From: UTCHB3 sp002050155
GTDB lineage: Bacteria; Bacteroidota; Ignavibacteria; Ignavibacteriales; Ignavibacteriaceae
Reading direction: 5' to 3'
DNA length: 64,000 bases
NCBI GenBank assembly: GCA_030584105.1
Contig: CP129491.1
Span: 2,170,001-2,234,000, forward strand
The first letter of the stretch is position 1. Every line of letters starts with the position of its first letter. Below are positions 19,094 through 27,942 of the stretch, piece after piece. The notes under the pieces are model-generated. The model was given only the letters and a program-made list of their open reading frames with translations, did no database searches and was not told where the DNA came from. The translations under genes were made by a program, and so were the position numbers.

Positions 19094-19690
19094 TTGAAAG
19101 AGCACTGGAACTCACGCTACAATTCTGATGAATATGTTTACGGAAAAGAGCCGAATGAATTTTTTAAGGAAGAACTTGCCAAACTGAAACCCGGTAAACT
19201 GCTTCTGCCCGCTGATGGCGAGGGGAGAAACGGGGTGTTTGCCGCCGGGCTTGGATGGGAAGTTACATCGTTCGACTGGAGCGACGAGGGAAAAAAGAAA
19301 GCGGAAAAACTTGCCGGCAGCAACGGTGTGAACATTAACTACATCGTTACTGAAGCCTCGCAATTTAATTTTCCTGAAAATGAGTTCGACGCCGTAGGTT
19401 TGGTTTTCGTTCATCTGCCGGAAGAAGAAAGAGAAGAACTGCACAGAAACTGCATAAAAAGCCTTAAACCGGGCGGTCAGCTTATTTTTACAGCTTATGA
19501 TAAAACACAGCTCGGCAAAAACTCCGGCGGACCAAAAAACATCGATCTCCTCTATTCACTTCAGCAAATTGTTGAAGATTTTATCGATTTGGAGTTTTCC
19601 GTATTTGCAAAAGAAACGGTTAAACTTTCCGAAGGGCAGCTTCACAACGGCTATGCTGATGTTATTAAATTTTCAGGTTCCAAGAGTTGA
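19094..19690 (+). CDS. Class I SAM-dependent methyltransferase
   Basis: The 198-residue protein begins at a TTG with a strong ribosome-binding site AAGGAG at 19082-19087; no in-frame ATG sits nearby. The fold signs are LLPADGEGRNGVFAAGLGWEVTSFDWS (motif I plus the SAM-ribose acid) and FDAVGLVFVHLPEEER, as in TehB-like and UbiE-like methyltransferases. The substrate is unknown. The next gene starts inside its last codons, so the pair is translationally coupled, which suggests action on a surface glycan or lipid, but this is inference. Confidence 0.85.
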   Translation: MKEHWNSRYNSDEYVYGKEPNEFFKEELAKLKPGKLLLPADGEGRNGVFAAGLGWEVTSFDWSDEGKKKAEKLAGSNGVNINYIVTEASQFNFPENEFDAVGLVFVHLPEEEREELHRNCIKSLKPGGQLIFTAYDKTQLGKNSGGPKNIDLLYSLQQIVEDFIDLEFSVFAKETVKLSEGQLHNGYADVIKFSGSKS

Positions 19691-21036
19691 AAAAAGTTCT
19701 TTTTTTAACCTACTACTGGCCCCCATCGGGCAAGGCATCACTTCATCTGCCCTTGGCGATGATTAAGTATCTCCCCACATTCGGCTGGCAGCCCGCAGTG
19801 CTGACTGTTGAAGATGAATCGTTCGCCCAAAAAGATGAATCGCTGATCAAGGAAATTGACCCCGCTCTTAAAGTAATTAAAACAAAAACGATTGAACCTT
19901 TCGAATTTTACAAAATCTTCACCGGAAAAGGGAAAGACGCACAACTTGTTGCTTCGGAAACTATCTCCAAAGAAAACAAAAGCCTTACGCACCGGATTTC
20001 CCTCTGGATCAGGATGAACCTTTTCATCCCCGATGCACGAATTGGGTGGTACCCTTTCGCTGTAAAAGCGGGAAACAGGCTGCTGCGTGAAGAGAAATTC
20101 GACGCTGTGGTCTCAGTGGGTCCCCCGCATTCGGTTCACCTTGTTGCGGCACGAATCGCACGGAACGCACACATCCCTTTTTATCCCATTTTTATTGACC
20201 CCTGGCTGAACATTGCCTATTATAAAGGGCAGCACCGCAGCCGCCTCACTAAAATGATTGACGGCAGGTTGGAGAGGAAAATCCTTCAAAAAAGCAAAAA
20301 CGCCATTTTTGTTACCGAAACTTCGCTTGCTGACTACATTTCAACCTACCCGTTTCTTCAGGGGAAGGCGCATTGCCTGCATTGGGGATACGACGAGGAG
20401 AAATTTGCCAATTTCAAAAGGGTTGAAAAGACCGGTGATGAAGGAGAAACAGGCGAAATTGGTGAAGTGCAGTTAAAGAATGAAAAAGGAGAGGGGTCAA
20501 TTAAAAATGAAGTAGGGAAAGAAACACCCGGCAAGATTTTGCTTCACTCCGGAAACATTTTTGATTTTCAAAACCCTGTGAACCTTTGGGGCTATCTTAA
20601 GCGCCGGATCGATTCGGGCGAAAATTTGCAGCTTTGGTTCACGGGTACCGTAAGCCCCGGCGTGCGAAAATCGATTGAATCGGCCGGCTTGCTTCCTTTC
20701 ACCCGTTTTCTTGGCTTTCTTTCCTACGGTGAAATGTTGCGCACATTGGCGATGGCTGACTTTCTTTTGGTGTGCGCTATGGAACCAAGGCACTTCCCCG
20801 GAAAACTTTTCGAATATCTCAGAACCGGCATCCCCATTCTCGCATACGGAGATGATAATACGGAAGTGGCGCAGGTGATTGCGGATGCAAACGCAGGAAT
20901 GATGCTCCCTTTTTCTGCAGACGGCTCTCAATTTTTCGAAATAGCCGACGGGTTTTCTACGGACTTAAACAAAGTTACCCGTTTCGACAGAAAAGTTATC
21001 GCCGGCAAACTTGCAGATATTTTGAACAAAGGCTGA
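19687..21036 (+). CDS. Group 4-like glycosyltransferase
   Basis: The 449-residue protein starts at a TTG overlapping the previous stop by four bases. N-terminal MKKVLFLTYYWPPSGKASLH and the C-terminal FPGKLFEYLRTGIPILAYG are typical of GT-B glycosyltransferases, where the glutamate in the latter motif contacts the nucleotide sugar. It would act on the cytoplasmic face of the inner membrane. Residues about 248-275 are a Glu/Gly/Lys-rich low-complexity insert not usual for the family, probably a flexible loop between the two Rossmann domains. Donor and acceptor sugars cannot be told. Confidence 0.87.
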   Translation: MKKVLFLTYYWPPSGKASLHLPLAMIKYLPTFGWQPAVLTVEDESFAQKDESLIKEIDPALKVIKTKTIEPFEFYKIFTGKGKDAQLVASETISKENKSLTHRISLWIRMNLFIPDARIGWYPFAVKAGNRLLREEKFDAVVSVGPPHSVHLVAARIARNAHIPFYPIFIDPWLNIAYYKGQHRSRLTKMIDGRLERKILQKSKNAIFVTETSLADYISTYPFLQGKAHCLHWGYDEEKFANFKRVEKTGDEGETGEIGEVQLKNEKGEGSIKNEVGKETPGKILLHSGNIFDFQNPVNLWGYLKRRIDSGENLQLWFTGTVSPGVRKSIESAGLLPFTRFLGFLSYGEMLRTLAMADFLLVCAMEPRHFPGKLFEYLRTGIPILAYGDDNTEVAQVIADANAGMMLPFSADGSQFFEIADGFSTDLNKVTRFDRKVIAGKLADILNKG

Positions 21037-21087
21037 CTCTTCCCCCGCTATTCAAACAAACTTGCCGGAATTTTGAGCAACGGCCGG
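21006..21087. repeat. Diverged duplicate of the glycosyltransferase 3' end
   Basis: The last ~31 bases of the gene (caaacttgc...attttgaacaa, 21006-21036) recur at 21057-21087 with about three quarters of positions matching, 51 bases downstream and past the stop codon. Confidence 0.5.
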
Positions 21088-21276
21088 TTTATGGCACACT
21101 TCAAATTTCTTTAAATTCTGACAAAAAACCGGAATCTAAAGTAACTGACTAAAACTGCGTCAATAATTTCGTATTTGTTTCTTTTTAACTTATCCGTAAC
21201 TTTCGGGTTGCAAAAGGAATTATTTCGTCAACGCAGAAAAAATCGAATTTAACAATTTAATTAAGGAGTTAATTGG

Positions 21277-21702
21277 ATGAAGAAAATTATTTTTCTCATG
21301 ATACCCCTCGCTTTCATTTTCTTAGCGGCTAACGCTCAGGCTCAAAGCGAGAAAAAGGCACAAAAAGAACACGAACACAGCGAAGCGGTTGACACTTCAA
21401 AAGCGGCATGCTGCTCAGGCGAAGAAGCTGAAGGCGAATGCTGCTCTAACGAAGCTGCCGACGGTAAGGCAGACGCCGGGCACAAAAAACCCGATAAAGT
21501 TGACCAGGAAGCTAAACAGGCGTGGAACACCGTTTGCCCCGTTACCGGTGAAGATATTGAAGAGGGCGCACCTACTTTAGAGTATAACGGCAAAATCGTC
21601 GCTTTCTGCTGCAAGGGTTGTGTTTCTAAATTTCAGAAAGACCCTGAAAAATATTTGAAAGACATCAGCCCCGACGGTAAAACTTACCTGAAAAAAGACT
21701 GA
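21277..21702 (+). CDS. Secreted YHS-domain metal-binding protein with Cys-rich linker
   Basis: The 141-residue protein has a signal peptide ending in AQAQS. A low-complexity linker follows with two Cys-Cys pairs (ACCSGEEAEGECCSNE) and many Glu, Asp and His. The C-terminal domain CPVTGEDIEEGAPTLEYNG...FCCKGCVSKFQKDPEKYL is a YHS/TRASH-like fold whose cysteines bind metals such as copper, iron or mercury. It probably works in the periplasm in metal sensing, buffering or delivery. ATG at 21277 is preceded by AAGGAG (21264-21269). Standing alone, it has no transporter partner in view. Confidence 0.88.
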   Translation: MKKIIFLMIPLAFIFLAANAQAQSEKKAQKEHEHSEAVDTSKAACCSGEEAEGECCSNEAADGKADAGHKKPDKVDQEAKQAWNTVCPVTGEDIEEGAPTLEYNGKIVAFCCKGCVSKFQKDPEKYLKDISPDGKTYLKKD

Positions 21703-21719
21703 TTAAAAGGGGCACGCAA

Positions 21720-21804
21720 GGCCTACCCCGTGCAGGCGGACGCAACTGAGTTGTTTTGCCGGCTATCTTAGTGATGAAGAAAACCGGGCCTACCCCGTGC
21801 AGGC
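21720..21804. repeat. Direct repeat ggcctaccccgtgcaggc, two copies
   Basis: The 18-mer is at 21720-21737 and 21787-21804; each copy is followed a few bases later by gcaactga. It lies between the YHS gene and its terminator. No coding role is apparent. Confidence 0.85.
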
Positions 21805-21860
21805 AAAAGCAACTGAACCTGCAACCCAAACGCCCCTGAAAAATTAACAGGCTTTAAAAT

Positions 21861-21902
21861 AAAAAAGGCTACCCGACGAAAAACCGGGCAGCCTTTTTTT
21901 AT
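21861..21902. terminator. Bidirectional terminator between convergent genes
   Basis: Arms AAAAAAGGCTACCCG and CGGGCAGCCTTTTTTT pair with one mismatch around a short loop, giving T-tracts on both strands. It serves the YHS gene (+) and the outer-membrane protein gene (-). Confidence 0.9.
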
Positions 21903-21946
21903 TTTCTTTCAAAAAGTTCAGTTAAATCAACGCTGCACTTCAACCG

Positions 21947-23116
21947 TTAAAACACATTATACTGCAGAGTAACCGAGGTTTTGAAATCGGTGGTTTTTCT
22001 TAAACCGCTCCTGATCAAACCTGATTGTATGCCAAGGTTGATGTTGTTTTCCAAGTAAAATATGAAACCGGCTGAAAGCACATGATCCATGTAGCTGTCT
22101 TCGTTTATTGTCCAGATTGGAGCGTTTTCTTTGATGTAATTCAACTGATAACCGGCAACGAAGTTAATTTTATTGCCAAGCTCGTAGAAGTAATCAACAC
22201 CCGCTGTAGCAATAAAAGTTTTGAAGAAACTTGAATCAAACGGCGTGTTAACATTAAAGAATGCGTTAACCTGCGACGACCAACCGATCGGGTTAGAGAA
22301 CCTGCCGCCAACCGAAAGAGCCGGTGAACGGGTCGGTGATTTGTCGCGGGTCGAAAGGTTGAACAGCACACCTGCGGTGAGATCCCATCCGAAGTATCTG
22401 TCGTTAACTTTTTCGTTAATTCCTTTAAGAACCTGCTGAGTTCTCAGGATACCGATAGCGCCCAGTGCACCGCCGGTAAGCAGCCCGGTTGCACGCATCT
22501 CTTTTTCGATATCTTCATACCAGTTTTTCTCGTATGTATCGCCGAAAACGCCTCGATATTCGTTCTCTCTTTCGATAATATTGGCAATTTTAATCATCGT
22601 TTCTTTCGGCAGATTAGCAGATATAACGCCTTCTTTCAAAAGGTGCTGCTCGATCCTTACGGCTTTTGCCAGTGCGGTAGCGTTGATGTATCTTCCGTAA
22701 CCACCACCAACGGTAACATTCGACTCAATTTGTTTGAATGTGTTTGCGTGGCGAAGATCAAGGGCGCCAAATCCGAACCAGTCTAAGTTATCAACGATAT
22801 ATTTTCTTACGCTTGGGCGAATTGAGATATCGTGGTTGTATTCACCATAATCTTTCCCGGCTGCAGCGTCAACATCGATAAAATACGCGAAAGGCAACGA
22901 TGAATAGAAATAGCGAAACAAACCTGTTGCAGTTGCGTTGTTAGCTGTAACATTAGTCTGCACAGAGTCCGATGTTTGTGCAAAGTTATAACTGCCCGAT
23001 AACCTGAGAATTTTAGCAGTACTGACGGGCACTTTATAATCCTGAACTGATACATTTTGCGCGGAAAGGACTCCGGTAAATGCAATGAGAGCAAAAAGTG
23101 TAATGATGTGTCTCAT
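21947..23116 (-). CDS. Outer-membrane beta-barrel protein of unknown function
   Basis: The 389-residue protein has a signal peptide ending LSAQ. Alternating hydrophobic/polar strands run through most of it (for example GWDLTAGVLFNLSTRD, PALSVGGRFSNPIGWSSQ, KINFVAGYQLNYIKE, FKTSVTLQYNVF), and it ends in phenylalanine, the usual C-terminal residue for insertion by the BAM machinery. A central helical segment (about residues 150-225) interrupts the barrel. I do not recognise a named family; DUF481-like salt-induced proteins are the nearest guess. The convergent terminator lies 45 bases after its stop. Confidence 0.78.
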   Translation of the reverse strand: MRHIITLFALIAFTGVLSAQNVSVQDYKVPVSTAKILRLSGSYNFAQTSDSVQTNVTANNATATGLFRYFYSSLPFAYFIDVDAAAGKDYGEYNHDISIRPSVRKYIVDNLDWFGFGALDLRHANTFKQIESNVTVGGGYGRYINATALAKAVRIEQHLLKEGVISANLPKETMIKIANIIERENEYRGVFGDTYEKNWYEDIEKEMRATGLLTGGALGAIGILRTQQVLKGINEKVNDRYFGWDLTAGVLFNLSTRDKSPTRSPALSVGGRFSNPIGWSSQVNAFFNVNTPFDSSFFKTFIATAGVDYFYELGNKINFVAGYQLNYIKENAPIWTINEDSYMDHVLSAGFIFYLENNINLGIQSGLIRSGLRKTTDFKTSVTLQYNVF

Positions 23117-23234
23117 AAAGGTTCCTTTGATTATTTAATAATAAAAAGATTAAAAATTAAAGTTACTAATAATTTCAATCAGAAACAAATATCCTGATTG
23201 AACCGATAAAAACATCCGGGTGTTAAAAAAAGTT

Positions 23235-23720
23235 TCAAATTTTAACAGAATCTTCCTGTGCGGGTGTAAGCCCGTGCAAAGAACTGAGGCTTAATTTAAT
23301 TTTCTGCTTCCAGTCGGGCCCATATTTATCAAGAATCGATTTGAAAGCAATAAAATCGGGCTTGCGCAGTTTGAAATCCCAGTCCCCCTTTTTTTCATTC
23401 ATAACCGGCAGGATATGCAGCAATTGATGATGGATGAAGATGTAGCGGTCAGCATCGTCTAACGCAGCCCAGAGGTCGGCTGAAATTTCGATTACATAAT
23501 CATATCCTGAAAAGAATTTAAACTCGGGCGAGGTTTTCAAAGTTTTTCCGGGCACCGTTTTCGAAATGTTGGGGCTTACAATTAAATAAGCCACTTTTGC
23601 GGGGCGGATATCAATTTTTTCCTGCGTAATAATTTTTTCGGCAAGCAGTTTTAACTCTTCCGACTCTTCATATTCCCTTTTTTTGGGTTCTTTTTGTGAT
23701 TGTTCATTGAACTCAAACAT
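23235..23720 (-). CDS. Putative metallopeptidase-like protein with altered active-site motif
   Basis: The 161-residue protein resembles the small 'putative phage metallopeptidase' family: an N-terminal basic region, LLAEKIITQE, VAYLIVSPN, and a helix with the zincin position reading IFIHHQLLHI. The usual HExxH has become HQxxH, so the catalytic glutamate is a glutamine and the protein may bind metal without cutting peptide bonds. The C-terminal WDFKLRKPDFIAFKSILDKYGPDW also matches the family pattern. No phage genes are near. The start is the first ATG in the frame. Confidence 0.6.
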   Translation of the reverse strand: MFEFNEQSQKEPKKREYEESEELKLLAEKIITQEKIDIRPAKVAYLIVSPNISKTVPGKTLKTSPEFKFFSGYDYVIEISADLWAALDDADRYIFIHHQLLHILPVMNEKKGDWDFKLRKPDFIAFKSILDKYGPDWKQKIKLSLSSLHGLTPAQEDSVKI

Positions 23721-23960
23721 TAATATGGTTCTCCGTTTATTCTAAAATTGTTCAAAAAAAATAATGTTCTTCCAATTATTCAAAAAAAAATAATTCGTTT
23801 CCAAAGATAAGAAGAAGATGAACTAAGTTTTTGTGTGAAAAATATTGAATTTTTTGGGAAATTTTAAGCCTTAAATCAAAAAGCATTTTTGTATTAATTG
23901 AAATCTTTTTTATTTTAAGTGGTGCGTTTTATTTAAAATAATAGATTTAAGGTTTAACCT

Positions 23961-24824
23961 GTGATTAAATTAGGACTCATTACTTGTCGGGAGTACCCGG
24001 ATTTAACGGAAGATGATCAGCTGTTAATCCCTGCTTTAAAAGAGAAAAAAATTATAGCCAAACCCGTTGTGTGGAATGACGGCCCCCTTGAGCCGAACGA
24101 ATTTGACCTTCTGATAGTTCGTTCACCGTGGGATTATTACCTCACTACTGCAGAGTTCATCTCCTGGATCAACAAAGCAACCTCTGCCGGCTATAAAATT
24201 TTGAATAAACCGGAGATTATTAAACGAAATCTTCACAAAAGCTATCTGAAAGAACTGCAGCGAAGGGGGGTTTTGACCGCTGATATTATGTTCATCCCAA
24301 AGAAAAGCGTTTTGAAGCTCGAGGATGTGTTTGAGAGAAAAAGGTTTAAGAAAGTGGTGATACGCCCCGCTATTTCTGCCGGTGGCTACGAAAACTACTT
24401 AGTGCCAAGGGAAGAAGCCGAAAGTTTCAACCCAATTGCTGAAAAAATTCTTGAAACCTCCGACCTTATGATTCAGGACTATATTGAAGAGATCGAAACC
24501 AGAGGCGAGTATTCGTTCATTTTTCTGAACGGCGAGTACAGCCACGCAGTAATCAGAAGTGTTGCCCCGGGCGAGTTCAGGGCGTTTGAAGAGTTCGGAG
24601 GAACGGTGGAAGCCTTCAAGCCTACGGCTGATATGATAGATATGGCATACGACATCAACGACGCCCTTGGGTTTGATACTCTTTACTCAAGAGTTGACGG
24701 CATTATGGCAAACGACGAGTTCAAACTGATCGAATTGCAAATGTTTGAACCGAAACTTTTCTTCGGCAAAAATGAAAAATCGGTTAAAAGATTTGTTGAA
24801 GCCGTTATTGAAAGAGTTGGCTGA
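23961..24824 (+). CDS. ATP-grasp domain protein, DcsG/RimK-like
   Basis: The 287-residue protein begins at a GTG. It has the ATP-grasp landmarks: substrate-side N-terminal LLIVRSPWDYY, central KKVVIRPAISAGGYEN (ATP-binding lysine and glycine-rich loop) and C-terminal LYSRVDGIMANDEFKLIELQMFEPKLFF with the Mg-binding acidic residues. The pattern fits the DcsG-like group, which joins a carboxylate to an amine or thiol. The substrate is unknown. It stands alone, with a strong terminator about 110 bases after the stop, so it is probably monocistronic. Confidence 0.85.
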   Translation: MIKLGLITCREYPDLTEDDQLLIPALKEKKIIAKPVVWNDGPLEPNEFDLLIVRSPWDYYLTTAEFISWINKATSAGYKILNKPEIIKRNLHKSYLKELQRRGVLTADIMFIPKKSVLKLEDVFERKRFKKVVIRPAISAGGYENYLVPREEAESFNPIAEKILETSDLMIQDYIEEIETRGEYSFIFLNGEYSHAVIRSVAPGEFRAFEEFGGTVEAFKPTADMIDMAYDINDALGFDTLYSRVDGIMANDEFKLIELQMFEPKLFFGKNEKSVKRFVEAVIERVG

Positions 24825-24936
24825 GAACAAAAACAAAATCTGCCCGGTTGTCAAATAATTGATTAATACCAACAATTAGTTGTGCAAAAAATTTGACTTA
24901 AAAATGCCCTGAAACCGGCTTCAAAACAAAATTTTT

Positions 24937-24990
24937 GAAAAATTTTCGACGAAATACCATCCGTTCGTCGAAATTTTTCATTTTTTATTT
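24937..24990 (+). terminator. Rho-independent terminator after the ATP-grasp gene
   Basis: Arms GAAAAATTTTCGACGAA (24937-24953) and TTCGTCGAAATTTTTC (24964-24979) pair almost perfectly with one bulged base around a 10-base loop, followed by ATTTTTTATTT. Confidence 0.85.
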
Positions 24991-25016
24991 GTTTGTTTAA
25001 AAAATTCTTTTAATAT
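24989..25016 (+). promoter_or_regulatory. Candidate promoter of the small RNA
   Basis: TTGTTT (24989-24994) and TAATAT (25011-25016) are spaced 16 bases apart. Transcription would begin near 25023, giving a transcript that ends at the terminator at 25149-25188. Confidence 0.5.
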
Positions 25017-25022
25017 TACCAT

Positions 25023-25188
25023 GTGTGATTTACGGAATTTGTCAGCAGGCTCCGTAAGTTATGCTCAAAAAAAATGACTATTACTCCGGTGCACCCTCTC
25101 TAAGTGCATTGGAACAGGGAGTTTGGTTCCCTCACCTAACCTAAACCTTGCCCGTTGACTCTTCGGAGTGACGGGCATTTTTATTTTT
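25023..25188 (+). ncRNA. Candidate structured small RNA of about 165 nt
   Basis: The stretch between a promoter-like sequence and a UUCG-capped terminator has no credible reading frame but several stems: TTACGGA/TCCGTAA (near 25029-25057), TGCAC/GTGCA and AGGGA-GTTTGGT-TCCCT, with GGTG/CACC able to close the last two. It does not show the conserved sequences of the SRP RNA, tmRNA, TPP, SAM, glycine or cobalamin elements that I know. It could be a trans-acting small RNA, a divergent 6S RNA (length is right), or a leader of the amylase gene at 25486, although the terminator then comes ~300 bases before that gene. Confidence 0.5.
25149..25188 (+). terminator. Strong UUCG-loop terminator
   Basis: TGCCCGT (25149-25155) pairs with ACGGGCA (25171-25177); inside, CTC-TTCG-GAG forms a stable UUCG tetraloop. 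TTTTTATTTTT follows. Confidence 0.9.
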
Positions 25189-25485
25189 GCGCGTTTTGGT
25201 TACCGCAACACCTTTCCCCGTGCCGGTAACAGAATGGAAAACCCCGGCAGGTGCCGTAAAACCCCTCTGCAAAAAACACAAAACCCCCCGGCAAAAAATA
25301 CGGTACTCTCAGCAAAAGCCGGTGAGAAGGCAGAATTTCACAATTTCGTATAATTGCCACTTCTTTTCGTTTGTCTTAATTTTACCTGTCTCTTGTATCT
25401 TAAGTAATGTAATTTTTATTTTTTCATGCTCAACTATCGTTATCATGTATCTGTCGTTTTCATGCACAGTTTTCACGGAGGCTAA
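25189..25485. other. Intergenic region upstream of the amylase gene
   Basis: This 297-base stretch carries a C/A-rich part (to about 25330) followed by an AT-rich part. It should contain the amylase promoter. The small plus-strand frames here lack ribosome-binding sites and are not supported as genes. Confidence 0.5.
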
Positions 25486-27942
25486 GTGAAAATCCATAAA
25501 TTTGCCGTAAACTCACTTATTATCGCGTTACTTGCACTCACAGCGGTGTTTGCACAAACGGGGGAAGATATTATTCAGCCCCTAAGAGTGGTCTCGGGGA
25601 AAACATCCGGGTTCCGGGTTTCCGACATTTTCTACGCAAAAGACTATAACATTAAGTTTGGCGAAAACCCAAACCTTGGCGTCAGCTATAACCCAAAAGA
25701 CAGCATCCTGAAAATCACCGCTAAGGAAGATTTTGAGGGGGTTACACTTCTTCCCTTTGAGCACGGGAAAGATAAACGCGTGATACCTGTTGTCGCAGGG
25801 AAACAACGCTTTCATTCTTTCACATTCAAACCGAACAAGAAGTATAAACACCTTACCGTTATCGGGCAGTTTAACGGATGGAACCGGCAGTATGACCCTA
25901 TGACCGACCCCGATGGAGACGGCATCTATGAAATCTCCGTTCCCATCGAACCCGGCAGGTATGAATATAAATTCTACGGCGACGGCGAAGAAATTGTTGA
26001 CCCGCTGAATAAGGACTCCGTTCCCAACGGTTTTGGCGCATACAACTCCGTGATTATTATCAGCAAACCATTCAACAGCCGTTTGTTTTTGCACAAATTG
26101 GGCTTGGAGGAAACAAAATCTTTCAGATTTTTCCGGTTCATCCTCGAAAAAGACGGCGAACCGGTGCCCGTGCAAATGAATGAACTTACCGTGCTGTTGG
26201 ATAACGAATCGATTGTTGACTCAAAAGTGGCATTGGAAAAAGGAATTATTAAGGTAACACTGCCAAGAATGGATATGAAAGGCACAAAACTCCTTAGGGT
26301 GGCCGTTACAAAAGAGGGGCAAAAAAGTAACTGGCAGTATATCGTGCTGAACAACGGAGCTCCCGCAGGCAGCAACGCAGACAACGCAAAAGGAAACGCT
26401 AAAGACAACAAAAAAGGGAGTGCAACGAACGGCAAAAACTTCTCCTGGCTGGATGGAGTCATCTACTCAATCGTTACCGACAGGTTTTCCGACGGCGACA
26501 AATTCAACAACAAACCGATAAAGGGAGATTCTGTTTTCTTCCCCGCTAACTATCAGGGCGGCGATTTTCAGGGAATTATAAACAAAATTAAAGAGGGCTA
26601 CTTCACTAACCTTGGCGTTAATGTCCTCTGGATTTCTCCCGTGAACGATAACCCCAACAACGCTTGGCGCGAGTTTCCGCCGCCGCACAGATGGTACACC
26701 GGCTACCACGGGTATTGGCCCATCAGCGATAAAAAAGTTGAGGAACATTTCGGTACGATGGCGAAATTGAAAGAATTGGTGAGCACCGCACACAAAAAAG
26801 GGATTAAAGTGCTGCTTGATTTCGTAAGCCATCATGTGCACGAAGACCACCCATGGTTCAAGGAGCACCCCGACTGGTTCGGGACACTCGATCTGCCCGA
26901 TGGCAGAAAAAACCTCCGCCTTTTCGATGAATACCGCCTGACTACATGGTTCGAGCCTTACATTCCTTCTTTCGATTTCACCAAATCGAAGGCTGCCATC
27001 GACGCTGTAAGCGATAATGCCATCTGGTGGTTGGAACAAACCGGCGCCGATGGTTACCGGCACGACGCCGTGAAGCATGTGCCCAACGAGTTCTGGAGAG
27101 AGCTTACCGCAAAAATTAAGCGACACTTCAACGGAAAAAGAGATATTGAGGTGTATCAAATCGGCGAAACCTTCGGCGACTACGCAATGATCTCATCCTA
27201 TGTCAACAACGGGCAACTGAGCGCACAGTTCAATTTTAACCTCTTTGATGTGGCTATTGTTGCCTTTTTGGATAATAATGCCTCTTTGGAACTGATTGAA
27301 ACCGAAATGGATAAAACTGCCGAAGTTTATGGCCCGCTGCACCTGATGGGGAACATCATGGACAGCCACGATAAAATCAGATATATGGCTTATGCCGATG
27401 GTGACTTAGCGATTAACGACGGTCGTGCCGCCGAAATGGGGTGGTCTGACCCTCCGAAGGTGGATGATCCCGCAAGTTACGATAAACTGAAACTTTACTA
27501 CGCCTGGATGATGACTATCCCCGGGCTTCCTGTTGTTTATTACGGCTCTGAGTTCGGCATGACCGGCGCTGCCGACCCCGATAACAGGCGAATGATGTAC
27601 TTCGGCGACAAACTGAACAAATATGAAAAGCAAACAAAGGTAGATGTTACCAAACTTATTCAACTGCGCAACAAATATTCCGCTTTGCGATATGGCGACC
27701 TCTACCCCGTTTTAGCTTCAAAGAACCTGCTGGCTTACATTCGTTCAGATGCAAACGGCAGAATTTTGGTCGTGCTTAACAAATCGGCGGAACCCGAAAC
27801 GATTGAGCTGACCATTCCTAAGTTTTATGACATCGGCAGCGCTGAAAACCTGATTACAGGGGAAAAACTGCCCGTTTCGGCTGACAAAATTACCGTTAAA
27901 CTGCCTTCATCCGGCTACGGAATATTTTTGCTGAGCAAGTAG
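25486..27942 (+). CDS. Secreted GH13 alpha-amylase/neopullulanase-type enzyme with N-terminal CBM48
   Basis: The start is GTG at 25486 after GGAG at 25477-25480. The 818-residue protein has a signal peptide (ending AVFAQT), an AMPK/CBM48-like glycogen-binding domain (LTVIGQFNGWNRQYDPM...YEYKFYGDG), and a GH13 barrel: SIVTDRFSDGD, LLDFVSHHVHEDH (region I), GYRHDAVKHV (region II with the nucleophile Asp), YQIGET (region III with the acid Glu) and MDSHD (region IV). It hydrolyses alpha-1,4 (and perhaps alpha-1,6) bonds of starch, glycogen or maltodextrins in the periplasm or outside. It is followed by glgX in the same direction, so the two probably cooperate; GlgX is cytoplasmic. Confidence 0.9.
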   Translation: MKIHKFAVNSLIIALLALTAVFAQTGEDIIQPLRVVSGKTSGFRVSDIFYAKDYNIKFGENPNLGVSYNPKDSILKITAKEDFEGVTLLPFEHGKDKRVIPVVAGKQRFHSFTFKPNKKYKHLTVIGQFNGWNRQYDPMTDPDGDGIYEISVPIEPGRYEYKFYGDGEEIVDPLNKDSVPNGFGAYNSVIIISKPFNSRLFLHKLGLEETKSFRFFRFILEKDGEPVPVQMNELTVLLDNESIVDSKVALEKGIIKVTLPRMDMKGTKLLRVAVTKEGQKSNWQYIVLNNGAPAGSNADNAKGNAKDNKKGSATNGKNFSWLDGVIYSIVTDRFSDGDKFNNKPIKGDSVFFPANYQGGDFQGIINKIKEGYFTNLGVNVLWISPVNDNPNNAWREFPPPHRWYTGYHGYWPISDKKVEEHFGTMAKLKELVSTAHKKGIKVLLDFVSHHVHEDHPWFKEHPDWFGTLDLPDGRKNLRLFDEYRLTTWFEPYIPSFDFTKSKAAIDAVSDNAIWWLEQTGADGYRHDAVKHVPNEFWRELTAKIKRHFNGKRDIEVYQIGETFGDYAMISSYVNNGQLSAQFNFNLFDVAIVAFLDNNASLELIETEMDKTAEVYGPLHLMGNIMDSHDKIRYMAYADGDLAINDGRAAEMGWSDPPKVDDPASYDKLKLYYAWMMTIPGLPVVYYGSEFGMTGAADPDNRRMMYFGDKLNKYEKQTKVDVTKLIQLRNKYSALRYGDLYPVLASKNLLAYIRSDANGRILVVLNKSAEPETIELTIPKFYDIGSAENLITGEKLPVSADKITVKLPSSGYGIFLLSK

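Noticed and set aside
25023..25188. tRNA, SRP RNA, tmRNA or a known riboswitch in the structured region
   Set aside because: A 5-bp stem with 7-base loop resembles a T-arm, but the loop is not TTCRANY and there is no acceptor stem. The conserved sequences of the other classes are absent.
25168..25489. Two overlapping small plus-strand frames before the amylase gene
   Set aside because: They start inside or just after the small RNA terminator, are basic or proline-rich by composition, and show no conserved motif.
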